From assembly GCA_021372895.1 (NCBI GenBank), contig JAJFTP010000054.1:1-45481 (forward strand): DNA of 45,481 nucleotides, read 5' to 3'. The position numbers were made by a program, and so were the translations under genes. The notes under the pieces are model-generated. The model did not search any database. It was not told the DNA's origin and was given only the letters and a program-made list of their open reading frames with translations. Source of the stretch: Synergistaceae bacterium (GTDB taxonomy: Bacteria; Synergistota; Synergistia; Synergistales; Synergistaceae). The stretch's first letter is position 1; the number at the start of each line of letters is the position of its first letter. Positions 15,422-23,298 of the stretch are shown here, one piece after another.

Positions 15422-17082
15422 TTAGTGCCCTCCCTGTTGAAGAGGATCAAGTATCTGTCCACTTCTATCTTTTTTGTCTCACCGGCATTTCCCCCCGGGA
15501 AAAGTTCCCCTAGGCGGTCTTTTCTTATAATAAGGACATAGGGCTTCTTCCTTGCCTGCCATTCCACGCGGAATTCCTCTGCGGAAGGGAACCACCCTTT
15601 GCCTTCTCTCTGATTTGCCCCGAACCTCAGTTCACCTGAATAATCTATCAGCATGACACGCCGCTTCGTATAGAAGGGTATACCCTGAAGGACCTCGCCG
15701 TAAACGGCAATTGTATCATCTTCAGCCGCATTATTTATTATCACGCTTGAGACTTGATAAGAGGAGCGTGTCTGTCCCATTATTTTATAAATGTCCTGCA
15801 TCCCGGCTATAAAGAAGCACGCTGAAACGCATAGGATTACCGCAGCAGTTCTGAAATCCTTTCGTCGTCCGCGTGTGATCCAGAAGGCGCAAAAAGGGCC
15901 TGTCAGAAGTCCCGCCGACAGCTTTATAGCTATGGTGAGAGCTCTTGAATGGGCAATCACATCACCGGTGGCTGCGTAAAAAAACAGCCCCGCAGAAAAA
16001 ACCAGCGCGATACCTGCCGACCATATAAGCGCCCACCCGTGCCATTGTCTCTGCCTGACCATGCGGTCAATGTCCGCGGCTATCAAAATCGCAAGAGGGG
16101 GCAGGCATGGCACTATGTAGGGGATGAGCTTAGAATCCGATAGCGAGTAAAATAGCAGAATGACGCCGGACCAGAGAAGCAGAAAAAGGGTCGCATCCTT
16201 GGCTGCACTATTGTCCGGTGTCCTGACGATACTTTTCCTGCTGAACAATGCGAGGAAAAAACCGGTCCACGGCACCAGCGCGGCGGGTATGATAGGCAAA
16301 AAATACCAGAATGGTTCATAGCGGTGATGTATCTTTGTAGTATAGCGAAGAAAATGTTCCTGAATAAAAAAGAAATGGAAAAAGTCAGGGTTGTCGCGGC
16401 ACACGAGATAGAACCAGGGCACAGAGATAGCCAGGAATAAAATGATACCCGGAATATAGAGAACATCCGGTACAAGCCGCCATTTGCGGGACAATACGAT
16501 ATACCAGAAAATTATCCCGCCTGGCAGGACGATAGCCACGAGTCCCTTTGTAAGCAGACCAAGCGCCATAGCCGCGTAGAAAAGCAGGAACCATCGCCGG
16601 TCTTTTTTTATTTGCCCGACATAAAAAGCGGCAAGTGCCAGGGTCATAAAGAACGAGAGCGGCATGTCCGTCACATTTATCGTTCCTATGACGAAGTAAA
16701 GCAGGGATGTGGCTGTTACCAAAGCGGATAAGATCCCGACGCTGTTTCCGAACATGAACGCGCCCAACAGTCCCACAGCGGCCGTGCCCAGCACAGCACA
16801 TGAGGCGGAGGCGAAACGCGCGGCAAAATCCGTCTCTCCGAAGAGTTTGAAGCTGCCTGCGTTCATCCAGTAGAGAAGCACCGGCTTTTCAAAATATTTG
16901 ACATAGTTCAGCATAGGAGTTATATAATTTCCCGACTCTATCATCTCCCGCGGTATTTCAGCGTAGCGTCCTTCGTCAGGTTCCAGCAGGGGGTGCGAGC
17001 CTATGGGGATGAAATATATCACCAGTATTGCCGCAATGACTGCCAAAAGCAGCATATTCCTTTTTGACAGGGATGGATCCAT
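15418..17082 (-). CDS. arnT: ArnT-like lipid A aminoarabinose transferase
   Basis: This 554-residue integral membrane glycosyltransferase (GT83/PMT-like) moves L-Ara4N from undecaprenyl phosphate to lipid A on the periplasmic side. It has about twelve hydrophobic helices and the diagnostic periplasmic loop PLLEPDEGRYAEIPREM, in which the acidic pair is catalytic in the family, followed by YFEKPVLLYW. It is the first gene of the operon, unlike in enterobacteria where arnB is first. A TTG at 17112 with no clear ribosome site could add ten residues; the ATG at 17082 is preferred because it matches the family start, although its own ribosome site is weak too. Confidence 0.9.
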   Translation of the reverse strand: MDPSLSKRNMLLLAVIAAILVIYFIPIGSHPLLEPDEGRYAEIPREMIESGNYITPMLNYVKYFEKPVLLYWMNAGSFKLFGETDFAARFASASCAVLGTAAVGLLGAFMFGNSVGILSALVTATSLLYFVIGTINVTDMPLSFFMTLALAAFYVGQIKKDRRWFLLFYAAMALGLLTKGLVAIVLPGGIIFWYIVLSRKWRLVPDVLYIPGIILFLAISVPWFYLVCRDNPDFFHFFFIQEHFLRYTTKIHHRYEPFWYFLPIIPAALVPWTGFFLALFSRKSIVRTPDNSAAKDATLFLLLWSGVILLFYSLSDSKLIPYIVPCLPPLAILIAADIDRMVRQRQWHGWALIWSAGIALVFSAGLFFYAATGDVIAHSRALTIAIKLSAGLLTGPFCAFWITRGRRKDFRTAAVILCVSACFFIAGMQDIYKIMGQTRSSYQVSSVIINNAAEDDTIAVYGEVLQGIPFYTKRRVMLIDYSGELRFGANQREGKGWFPSAEEFRVEWQARKKPYVLIIRKDRLGELFPGGNAGETKKIEVDRYLILFNREGTK

Positions 17083-17216
17083 TATGAAAACAGCACCTTT
17101 CTTTACCTCCAAAGTCTGATTGAGTATTGCCGCATATAAAACGATCTGTTTGTATAAAATTAAACTTTTCCTGCTTAGTTTACTATATAAAGTCGGATCA
17201 ACACATAATTATCATG

Positions 17217-17235
17217 TAACATTTCTGTAATGTTA
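17217..17235. promoter_or_regulatory. Perfect inverted repeat upstream of the arn operon
   Basis: TAACATT (17217-17223) and AATGTTA (17229-17235) form a perfect 7-bp inverted repeat around a 5-base centre. It lies between the terminator of the tct operon and arnT, about 135 bases before the arnT ATG. It is a candidate operator for arn control. It does not match the PmrA box (tandem CTTAAT). Confidence 0.35.
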
Positions 17236-17251
17236 TCCCGCTGTAAATTAT

Positions 17252-17294
17252 AAAACATGACACAGACAATGAGTGTGATGTCTGCGTCATGTTT
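17252..17294 (-). terminator. Terminator of the cit/tct operon
   Basis: A 16-bp stem with a single A-C mismatch (17253-17268 with 17279-17294) encloses a 10-base loop. On the minus strand it is followed by TTTTATAATTT. It sits 33 bases after the tctA stop and separates that operon from arn. Confidence 0.8.
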
Positions 17295-17326
17295 CGGTGC
17301 TATAACAATTTTTTTTTGCAAAAGCA

Positions 17327-18829
17327 TCACGCTGTATATGTCTTTTTCTTTTTTCTCCAATCGCTGATGAACGGCCATGCGATAGAGATGACCGTAAGGG
17401 CAAACAGAACCAGGCAAATTGGCGAACGGAAGAGGATGGACACGCTGCCGTCAGAGAGCATGAGCGACTGGCGCAGTGACTGTTCCATTGAGGCCCCGAC
17501 GACAACGGCAAGGATCAAGGGGGATGTCGGCACCTTATATCTCTTCATGAAATATCCGAAAAGCCCGAATATCACAAGCAGTACAAAATCAAGGGTGCTG
17601 AAATTTATAGTGTAGACCCCGATAAGGGCCATAATGACTATAAGGGGGTAGAGTATCTTGGCAGGAACGGCAAGGACACGCACCAGCAGACTTGCAAGGG
17701 GTATGTTTATTATCGCGCAGATCACATTGCCTATAAACATACTTGCTATGACGGTCCACGCAATATCCGCATGCTGCTGGAAGAGCAGCGGCCCGGGCTG
17801 AAGGCCCAGGATCATGAGCGCACCAAGCATAACGGCTGTAGTGCCGGAACCGGGAACGCCCAGAGTCATCATCGGAATGAGGGCGCCTACGGAGCAGGCG
17901 TTGTTGGCTGCTTCAGGTGCGGCAAGGCCGACGATCTCGCCTTTTCCAAAATCCTCAGGGTTCTTTGCAAGCTGTTTTTCATTGTTGTAAGCCATAAGAC
18001 AGGCGATCGTTCCTCCTGCGCCGGGAAGTACCCCGATAAAGAAACCTACCGGGGTCTGGCGTATCATAGGCCACCAGCAGCGTTTGAACTGTGCCATTGT
18101 GACCCATATCCTGCCGAACTTTTTCTGTACTTTTACATTGAGCTCGGATTTAATGTGCTCCATGTTATGGAAGACCTCGCCGAGACCGTATACGCCAATG
18201 ATCACGATTACAAAATCAATGCCGGTCTGCAGTGCGGTAATTCCGAAAGTGAAACGGATGGCGCCTGACTGAGGGTCGATCCCGACTGTTGCTATCATAA
18301 GTCCAAGGCACATGGAGAGAAGCCCCTTCAGCAGAGCCTCTTTCGATATTGCTGCAGTAGCCGCCAGAGCGAAACACATCAGCATAAAATATTCCGGGGG
18401 GCCGAACTTAAGCGCGAAACGTGCTATTGGTACGGCAATTGCGACGAACGCTATCGTTGCGATAAGTCCGCCGATGAACGATGCGATCGCTGATATCGCG
18501 AGGGCTGCCTCCGCCTGCCCGTTCTGGGACATGGGATAGCCGTCGAAGCACGAGGCGACCGCTGCCCCGTCGCCGGGAACATTCAGAAGTATTGAGCTTC
18601 TTGAGCCGCCGAACATGGCCCCGTAGTATATCGCACACATCGTTACCAGCGCGGTGTCTGGAGCCATTGTAAACGTCAGCGGCATGAGAAGCGCTATCCC
18701 TGTCGTGGGGCCTAGGCCGGGGAGCATGCCGAGCACTGTCCCTAGAGCTGAACCTGCACAGAGCCAGATGATGTTCAGGGGGGTGAGTGCGTTTATGAAT
18801 CCGATAGAGAGCAGATGTAAAACTTCCAT
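17327..18829 (-). CDS. tctA: Tripartite tricarboxylate transporter, large membrane subunit TctA
   Basis: The 500-residue inner-membrane protein has about twelve helices and is the permease subunit of a TTT-family secondary transporter that works with TctB and the periplasmic binding protein TctC. The family-defining repeats are visible as GTVLGMLPGLGPTTGIALLMPLTF near the start and FFIGVLPGAGGTIACLMAY around residue 320, each with the loop that contacts substrate. An upstream in-frame start at 18931 would read through tctB; the ATG at 18829 has an AGGGGGAT site and fits the family start. It is the last gene of the citDEF-tctCBA operon. Confidence 0.95.
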   Translation of the reverse strand: MEVLHLLSIGFINALTPLNIIWLCAGSALGTVLGMLPGLGPTTGIALLMPLTFTMAPDTALVTMCAIYYGAMFGGSRSSILLNVPGDGAAVASCFDGYPMSQNGQAEAALAISAIASFIGGLIATIAFVAIAVPIARFALKFGPPEYFMLMCFALAATAAISKEALLKGLLSMCLGLMIATVGIDPQSGAIRFTFGITALQTGIDFVIVIIGVYGLGEVFHNMEHIKSELNVKVQKKFGRIWVTMAQFKRCWWPMIRQTPVGFFIGVLPGAGGTIACLMAYNNEKQLAKNPEDFGKGEIVGLAAPEAANNACSVGALIPMMTLGVPGSGTTAVMLGALMILGLQPGPLLFQQHADIAWTVIASMFIGNVICAIINIPLASLLVRVLAVPAKILYPLIVIMALIGVYTINFSTLDFVLLVIFGLFGYFMKRYKVPTSPLILAVVVGASMEQSLRQSLMLSDGSVSILFRSPICLVLFALTVISIAWPFISDWRKKKKTYTA

Positions 18830-18843
18830 AATGATCCCCCTTC

Positions 18844-19284
18844 CTAGGGCAGTGTTATAACAAAAACTTTTTCGAATATGTACCAGATGCCGAGCGTGAA
18901 ACAGATGGCCGTGAGTATATTGGCCTTCCATCCTTTGACGCCGTTGACAAGAAAGAGCATCGCGCCCAAAAAGAGTATCGTGCTAATGATAAAACCGATT
19001 TTTTCAAGTATTGCCGCATAAACAAGGCATAGGACTATGAGTCCTGCAATCAGGATCCAGTAGCCCTTGTCCGAGGTCTTTGCCTTCTTTGCCACAGGTC
19101 CTTTTTTCACGCCTCTTATGAGCAGTGCTACAGAAAAAATTATGGCCATCGCTCCGACAACGAGCGGAAAATATTTTGGAGCCATGGGGTTGCCTATCGC
19201 AGCACTAGGCAGTTCCCATGCGGCTATTGTGTATGCTATGCTGAATACGGCTGCGAAGGAACCCACTATGACGTCAGGATTCAT
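18844..19284 (-). CDS. tctB: Tripartite tricarboxylate transporter, small membrane subunit TctB
   Basis: This 146-residue protein has four predicted transmembrane helices. It matches the poorly conserved TctB subunit in length, in the early segment AWELPSAAIGNPMAPKYFPLVVGA (which is characteristic of the family), and in position between tctC and tctA. It forms the inner-membrane part of the transporter with TctA. A hairpin between tctC and tctB may lower its expression relative to the binding protein. Confidence 0.92.
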   Translation of the reverse strand: MNPDVIVGSFAAVFSIAYTIAAWELPSAAIGNPMAPKYFPLVVGAMAIIFSVALLIRGVKKGPVAKKAKTSDKGYWILIAGLIVLCLVYAAILEKIGFIISTILFLGAMLFLVNGVKGWKANILTAICFTLGIWYIFEKVFVITLP

Positions 19285-19310
19285 AGAATTTCACTCCCTT
19301 ATTTAGTGAC

Positions 19311-19337
19311 GGCACGGCAGGTCGACCCTGCCGCGCC
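19311..19337 (-). promoter_or_regulatory. Intercistronic hairpin between tctC and tctB
   Basis: An 11-bp stem with one A-C mismatch (19311-19321 with 19327-19337) and a 5-base loop lies 20 bases after the tctC stop. On the minus strand no T-run follows, so it is not a normal terminator. Such hairpins often protect the upstream message from 3' decay and so raise the binding protein over the membrane subunits. Confidence 0.5.
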
Positions 19338-19357
19338 GCAATTAACTGGTCTGTCAT

Positions 19358-20344
19358 TTACTGCTTTTTGAGGAATCCTATCTCACCGAGAATGACCTTA
19401 TATTCCTCATTAGTTTTATCAAGGAACTTCGTGAATTCATCAGATCCCATGTAGACTGGTTCCCAGCCGTTCTTGACGCAGATATCCTTCCATGCTTTAG
19501 TCTCGCTCATTTTTTTCAGAGCTCCGGCCATGAAATTACGTTCCGCCTTGCCCATTCCGGGGGTGCCGAAGAGCCCGCGCCAGTTGATGAAAACTGTATC
19601 AATACCGGATTCCTTGAGTGTAGGAACTGCCTTGAGAACTCCGCTCTTGATGCGTGACGGGGAGCTTACGGCAAGAACTTTGATGTCCCCTGATTCAAAT
19701 GCGCCGACCGTCTCAGCCATTCCTGTGGAGAGAAGATCGATATGCCCGCCCATCAATGCAGCCATGGCGCCCTCCTGAAGTGAAATATATGGTATTTCCT
19801 TAAGGTTCTTGACTCCGGCTGCCCTTGCTGCCTGCAGGAACTGGATGTGGTCCATGCTGCCCGCGGAGCTCATTCCTCCGACCTTGACGCTCTTGGGGTC
19901 TTTCTTCAGTGCTTCCATTACCTCTTTGATGTTCTTAAACTTTGAGTCTTTTGGCACAGCAAAAGCTCCAAAATCATTGATCAGCATTGCTATCGGTGTG
20001 AGGTCCTTGTAACCGAGTTCCGTCTGTCCGGTCAGATTAATAAGGAGGAGAGGTGGTGAATAGACGGTGATGGTGTACGGATTACCTTTTTTCTTCTGCA
20101 TGTAGGCAAGGTTGACCGCTCCGCCGCCTCCCGGTTTGTTGGTTACTGGCATCGGCTGGGTAATGATCTTTTCCTCGGCAAGCACTCTTCCCACCATACG
20201 GATCGTTGTATCCCAGCCGCCGCCGGCACCGGCCGGAGCCAGAAATTCAAAGGGCTTGGAGGGATAGGATGCGGCAAGCGCCGCGCATGCAAATACTGCG
20301 ATGATAAGTGTCGTTAGTGCGATAACTGCAGATGTCCGTTTCAT
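19358..20344 (-). CDS. tctC: Tripartite tricarboxylate transporter substrate-binding protein TctC
   Basis: The 328-residue periplasmic binding protein begins with a clear signal peptide (MKRTSAVIALTTLIIAVF, cleavage after about residue 23). It has the Bug/TctC features YPSKPFEFLAPAGAGGGWDTTIR and MPVTNKPGGGGAVNLAYM, which bind a carboxylate. Its partner citrate lyase genes suggest citrate or a related tricarboxylate as the substrate, though this is inferred from context. An upstream in-frame start at 20377 was rejected because the ATG at 20344 has an AAGGAGG site and begins the signal peptide. It follows citF by 38 bases. Confidence 0.95.
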   Translation of the reverse strand: MKRTSAVIALTTLIIAVFACAALAASYPSKPFEFLAPAGAGGGWDTTIRMVGRVLAEEKIITQPMPVTNKPGGGGAVNLAYMQKKKGNPYTITVYSPPLLLINLTGQTELGYKDLTPIAMLINDFGAFAVPKDSKFKNIKEVMEALKKDPKSVKVGGMSSAGSMDHIQFLQAARAAGVKNLKEIPYISLQEGAMAALMGGHIDLLSTGMAETVGAFESGDIKVLAVSSPSRIKSGVLKAVPTLKESGIDTVFINWRGLFGTPGMGKAERNFMAGALKKMSETKAWKDICVKNGWEPVYMGSDEFTKFLDKTNEEYKVILGEIGFLKKQ

Positions 20345-20382
20345 TAAAAAAACCTCCTTGTATTTTTTAATCGGCACAGAGG

Positions 20383-21942
20383 CTAACTCCGTACTTTGTA
20401 GACGGTATCTATCAATGTTCCGTCCCTGTATTCCACGAGGGCGACAGGCTTGGATCCGTCGAAATCTATGGGTTCAGTCTCACCTGTGAGTGAGATGATT
20501 TCTTTGCGCAGGTCTTCAATGTCCTTTACCGGCAGATCAGCCTTGAGGGCCATTTCGAGGATGTCCTGCCGTCTTGGGTTTATGGATATTCCTCGTTCTG
20601 TGACGATGGCATCCACGCTCTCGCCTGGTGTCACAACGGTTTGGACCTGTTTTTTTATCGAAGAGACCCCGTTGCGGAACGATGGCGCTACCATTATTGC
20701 AAGTTTTGCTCCCGCTGATGCGTCACAGTGCCCGCCGGAAGCTCCGCGCAGATATCCGTCGTGTCCGGTCAGTACATTCACGTTGAAGTCAACGTCAAGA
20801 TCCAGTGCCCCCAGCACGCAGACATCAAGTTCATGAGTCATGCAGCCGCAGTTCATCGGGTTTGCGTAGCACGAAGGGTCGATCTCATAGTGAGTCGGGT
20901 TGCGCAGCATCGAGTCCCCCATTTTAGGGTCGAAGCTCTGGACGTCGTAAACTGCCTTAAAAAGCCCCTCCTCAAGGAGTTTGATCATGTCGCCTGTGAT
21001 GCCCCCGAGTGCGAAGCTGCCCTGTATGCCTTTGTCTGTCATATGTTTCTTTATGTACTGAGTCACGGCGATAGAGACTCCGCCTGCGCCTGCCTGATAT
21101 GAAAACCCTGGCCTTATGATCCCGACGGCTTTTATAAGTTCATAGGCATTGTGTGCGATCTCAAGCTGCTGCGGGCTTCTGGTTATACGCACGGCGCCTG
21201 TGGCAAGCTTATCGGGATCCCCTATGGAATCAACCACTACTACCTGGTGGACCAGATGCTGATGTATGGAAATTTTTGGGGCAAGCGGGAACGGAACAAG
21301 GTTGTCCGTTATCGCCACCACATGCCTTGCGCTTCTTGAGTCCTGCATCCCGTAACCGATCGAACCGAACATAGAGGGACCGAAAGACCCTGTCATGTTG
21401 CCTCTGTCGTCGCATGCTGATGCGGCCAGAAATGCTACGTCAATGGAGATAGATCCCTCTTCTATCGCACGGGCGCGGCCGCCGTGGCTCCTTACAACTA
21501 TCGGTATCTCCATCTCACCGCGCGAGACCAGGTTCCCTATGCGGCCCCTGATCCCCGATGTGTATATTCTGGATACGACGCCGCTTCTGACGTAGTCTGC
21601 TACGAATTCATGGCTGTCGGATAGGGAGCTTGGCGCAAGAGTAAGGTCCCTTATGCCCAGGGATCCTATCTCCTTAAGAACCATCTCAAGCACCTTGTCC
21701 CCATTGCGCAGGTGGTGGTGAAAAGATATCGTCATCCCATCGCTGAGCCCCGAGTTGATGATCGCGGTTCTAATATCAGCCGTTATTTTGCTTTTGCCGC
21801 GGGGAACAGTGTCTGCCTCAAAAGCACAGTACTTTGCTTTTGTCCCCGCCATAGCAAAAGCGCCCTCAAACGGCCTGAAATTGCCGAGTCCGGGGACCTC
21901 TGTCGGAACCAAACGGCCAAGAGAATTTTTTACCATATCCAT
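20383..21942 (-). CDS. citF: Citrate lyase alpha subunit (citrate:acetyl-ACP transferase)
   Basis: The 519-residue subunit exchanges acetyl for citryl on the lyase acyl carrier protein, the first half-reaction of citrate cleavage to acetate and oxaloacetate. Family features include the N-terminal KNSLGRLVPTEVPG, the SFHHHLRNGDKVLEMVL segment, GGITGDMIKLLEEG and RGASGGHCDASAGAKL near the end. An in-frame start at 21996 overlaps citE; the ATG at 21942 has a GGAGGTG site, leaves a one-base gap to citE, and matches the family start. The subunit set D-E-F is in the usual order. Confidence 0.95.
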   Translation of the reverse strand: MDMVKNSLGRLVPTEVPGLGNFRPFEGAFAMAGTKAKYCAFEADTVPRGKSKITADIRTAIINSGLSDGMTISFHHHLRNGDKVLEMVLKEIGSLGIRDLTLAPSSLSDSHEFVADYVRSGVVSRIYTSGIRGRIGNLVSRGEMEIPIVVRSHGGRARAIEEGSISIDVAFLAASACDDRGNMTGSFGPSMFGSIGYGMQDSRSARHVVAITDNLVPFPLAPKISIHQHLVHQVVVVDSIGDPDKLATGAVRITRSPQQLEIAHNAYELIKAVGIIRPGFSYQAGAGGVSIAVTQYIKKHMTDKGIQGSFALGGITGDMIKLLEEGLFKAVYDVQSFDPKMGDSMLRNPTHYEIDPSCYANPMNCGCMTHELDVCVLGALDLDVDFNVNVLTGHDGYLRGASGGHCDASAGAKLAIMVAPSFRNGVSSIKKQVQTVVTPGESVDAIVTERGISINPRRQDILEMALKADLPVKDIEDLRKEIISLTGETEPIDFDGSKPVALVEYRDGTLIDTVYKVRS

Positions 21943-21943
21943 A

Positions 21944-22837
21944 TTAAAGCACCTCCGCCGGGTCGCAGGATATTCCCGCCTGAGCAAGCACGGCAAGCGC
22001 CTGCCTTACGACAGGGCCGTCGACCATATTGCCGTCGACCGCATAGACTCCGATAGATTTTATTTTTGCATCTTTAGCTGCAGCGACAACTTTTTCGGCA
22101 TGTCGGATAGCCTGTTCCTCCGGACGGAAGGCCTCGTTGATCACGCGTACCTGTGAGGGATGTATCGCGGCCTTTCCCGTAAAACCCAGCTGTGCGGCAA
22201 GTGACGCTTCCCTGTAAAGGCCCTCCGTGTCGTTGATGTCGGTGAAGACGGTGTCGAAACATGCGATACCTGCTGCTCTTGCGGCTATGACGACCCTGCT
22301 TCTTGCATAAAGTATCTCTACTCCCTCTTTGCTCCTGCGTACGCCGATATCAGCGGCCAGGTCCTGACCGCCAAGAGTAATGGCTGATACCCTGGGACAT
22401 GCGCGCGCGATCTCCGAAGCTCTCTCGACTGCCGCCGCAGTTTCTATCATCGCATGTATTTCAATGGAACCGGAAGGGATACCCTCGGCTGTTTCTATCT
22501 CCAAGATCGCGGAATCCAGCTCTCTGATATCTGCAGGATCTTCGCATTTCGGGAGCCTCACCGCATGCGGACGGGTCGGAATAATTTCTTTAAGGTCGTC
22601 GCGCCACCAAGGGGTGTCGGTCCCGTTTATTCTGACCGTGACCTCTGTATTCCCAAAATCAAGTTTACGCAAGAAATATGCCAGCAGTCTGCGTGCCTCG
22701 TCTTTGCAGTCCGGGCTTACCGCATCCTCCAAATCCAGAAGCAGCCCGTCAGCACCCAGGCAACAGCAATTTTGGAGCATGTTGGGATTGTTGCCGGGCA
22801 TATAGAGCATAGAACGACGGGGTCTCACAACGTTCAT
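21944..22837 (-). CDS. citE: Citrate lyase beta subunit (citryl-ACP lyase)
   Basis: The 297-residue subunit is of the HpcH/HpaI aldolase superfamily and cleaves citryl-ACP to oxaloacetate and acetyl-ACP. It has RRSMLYMPGNNPNM at the start, the metal-binding LLLDLEDAVSPDCKDEAR block, the VRINGTDTPWWRDDL strand with the conserved Arg, and AMIETAAAVERASEIA with the catalytic Glu. The C-terminal segment GKAAIHPSQVRVINEAF is standard. Its start overlaps the citD stop by four bases. Confidence 0.95.
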   Translation of the reverse strand: MNVVRPRRSMLYMPGNNPNMLQNCCCLGADGLLLDLEDAVSPDCKDEARRLLAYFLRKLDFGNTEVTVRINGTDTPWWRDDLKEIIPTRPHAVRLPKCEDPADIRELDSAILEIETAEGIPSGSIEIHAMIETAAAVERASEIARACPRVSAITLGGQDLAADIGVRRSKEGVEILYARSRVVIAARAAGIACFDTVFTDINDTEGLYREASLAAQLGFTGKAAIHPSQVRVINEAFRPEEQAIRHAEKVVAAAKDAKIKSIGVYAVDGNMVDGPVVRQALAVLAQAGISCDPAEVL

Positions 22838-23103
22838 CTTGCGGCACCTCCGAGAGCTCTTTCAATTGCTGTCTCAAGCCTTGCCTGTATAACAAAGCCA
22901 AGTGCCCCAAAGTCCTCAATTTTGACTTTAACCCCATTCAGTCCATAACGCATGGCTGTCTTTTGAACCAGATCCTCGGTCCTCTTGGCATAGATCGATC
23001 TGTTCTTGCTCACATACTCCAGAGTGACAGACTCAGCCGGTTCAACTGTCACGATACAGTCACACTTTCCATCAGTCCCAGATGTAGCTGATTTTCTGAT
23101 CAT
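22834..23103 (-). CDS. citD: Citrate lyase acyl carrier protein (gamma subunit), atypical attachment site
   Basis: This 89-residue protein matches CitD in length, in its C-terminal KIEDFGALGFVIQARLETAI (family: DKGALDxxIxARLExAL) and in position before citE. CitD normally carries the phosphoribosyl-dephospho-CoA arm on a serine in an AGTLESSD-like motif. By eye the corresponding segment here reads SGTDGKCD, so Lys13 or Cys14 stands where serine is expected; the nearest serine is Ser8. Either the arm is attached elsewhere or this is a divergent lyase. I chose the ATG at 23103 because GGAGGTG stands just before it; a longer frame reaches 23154 across the promoter. Confidence 0.85.
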   Translation of the reverse strand: MIRKSATSGTDGKCDCIVTVEPAESVTLEYVSKNRSIYAKRTEDLVQKTAMRYGLNGVKVKIEDFGALGFVIQARLETAIERALGGAAR

Positions 23104-23124
23104 GGCCCACCTCCATGTATCCAT

Positions 23125-23177
23125 GTATCCAAGGATACGATATGATATAATCATATAAGCAACTTAGAAGATGTCAA
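23125..23177 (-). promoter_or_regulatory. Promoter and candidate operators of the citDEF-tctCBA operon
   Basis: On the minus strand TTGACA (complement of 23172-23177) and TATGAT (complement of 23150-23155) are 16 bases apart, a near-consensus promoter. The -10 box lies inside a perfect 17-bp palindrome, ATATGATATAATCATAT (23140-23156). A second perfect palindrome, GTATCCAAGGATAC (23125-23138), lies just after the expected transcript start, and ATGTATCC is repeated directly at 23115-23122 and 23123-23130. The divergent FCD regulator at 23299 is the obvious candidate to bind here. Confidence 0.65.
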
Positions 23178-23298
23178 TAGTTTGCGACATAAATATTATT
23201 GCGAGATTTTATGTAATGAGAAATTCGTAAAATATGATACTATTTTTTAAAAGAGAGACTGATCTGTTCAACTTGCTTGAAAGGGGTGTTAAACGGCA

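Noticed and set aside
17113-17251. PmrA-type box controlling the arn operon
   Set aside because: A single TTTAAT occurs, but not the tandem CTTAAT repeat with a 5-base gap.
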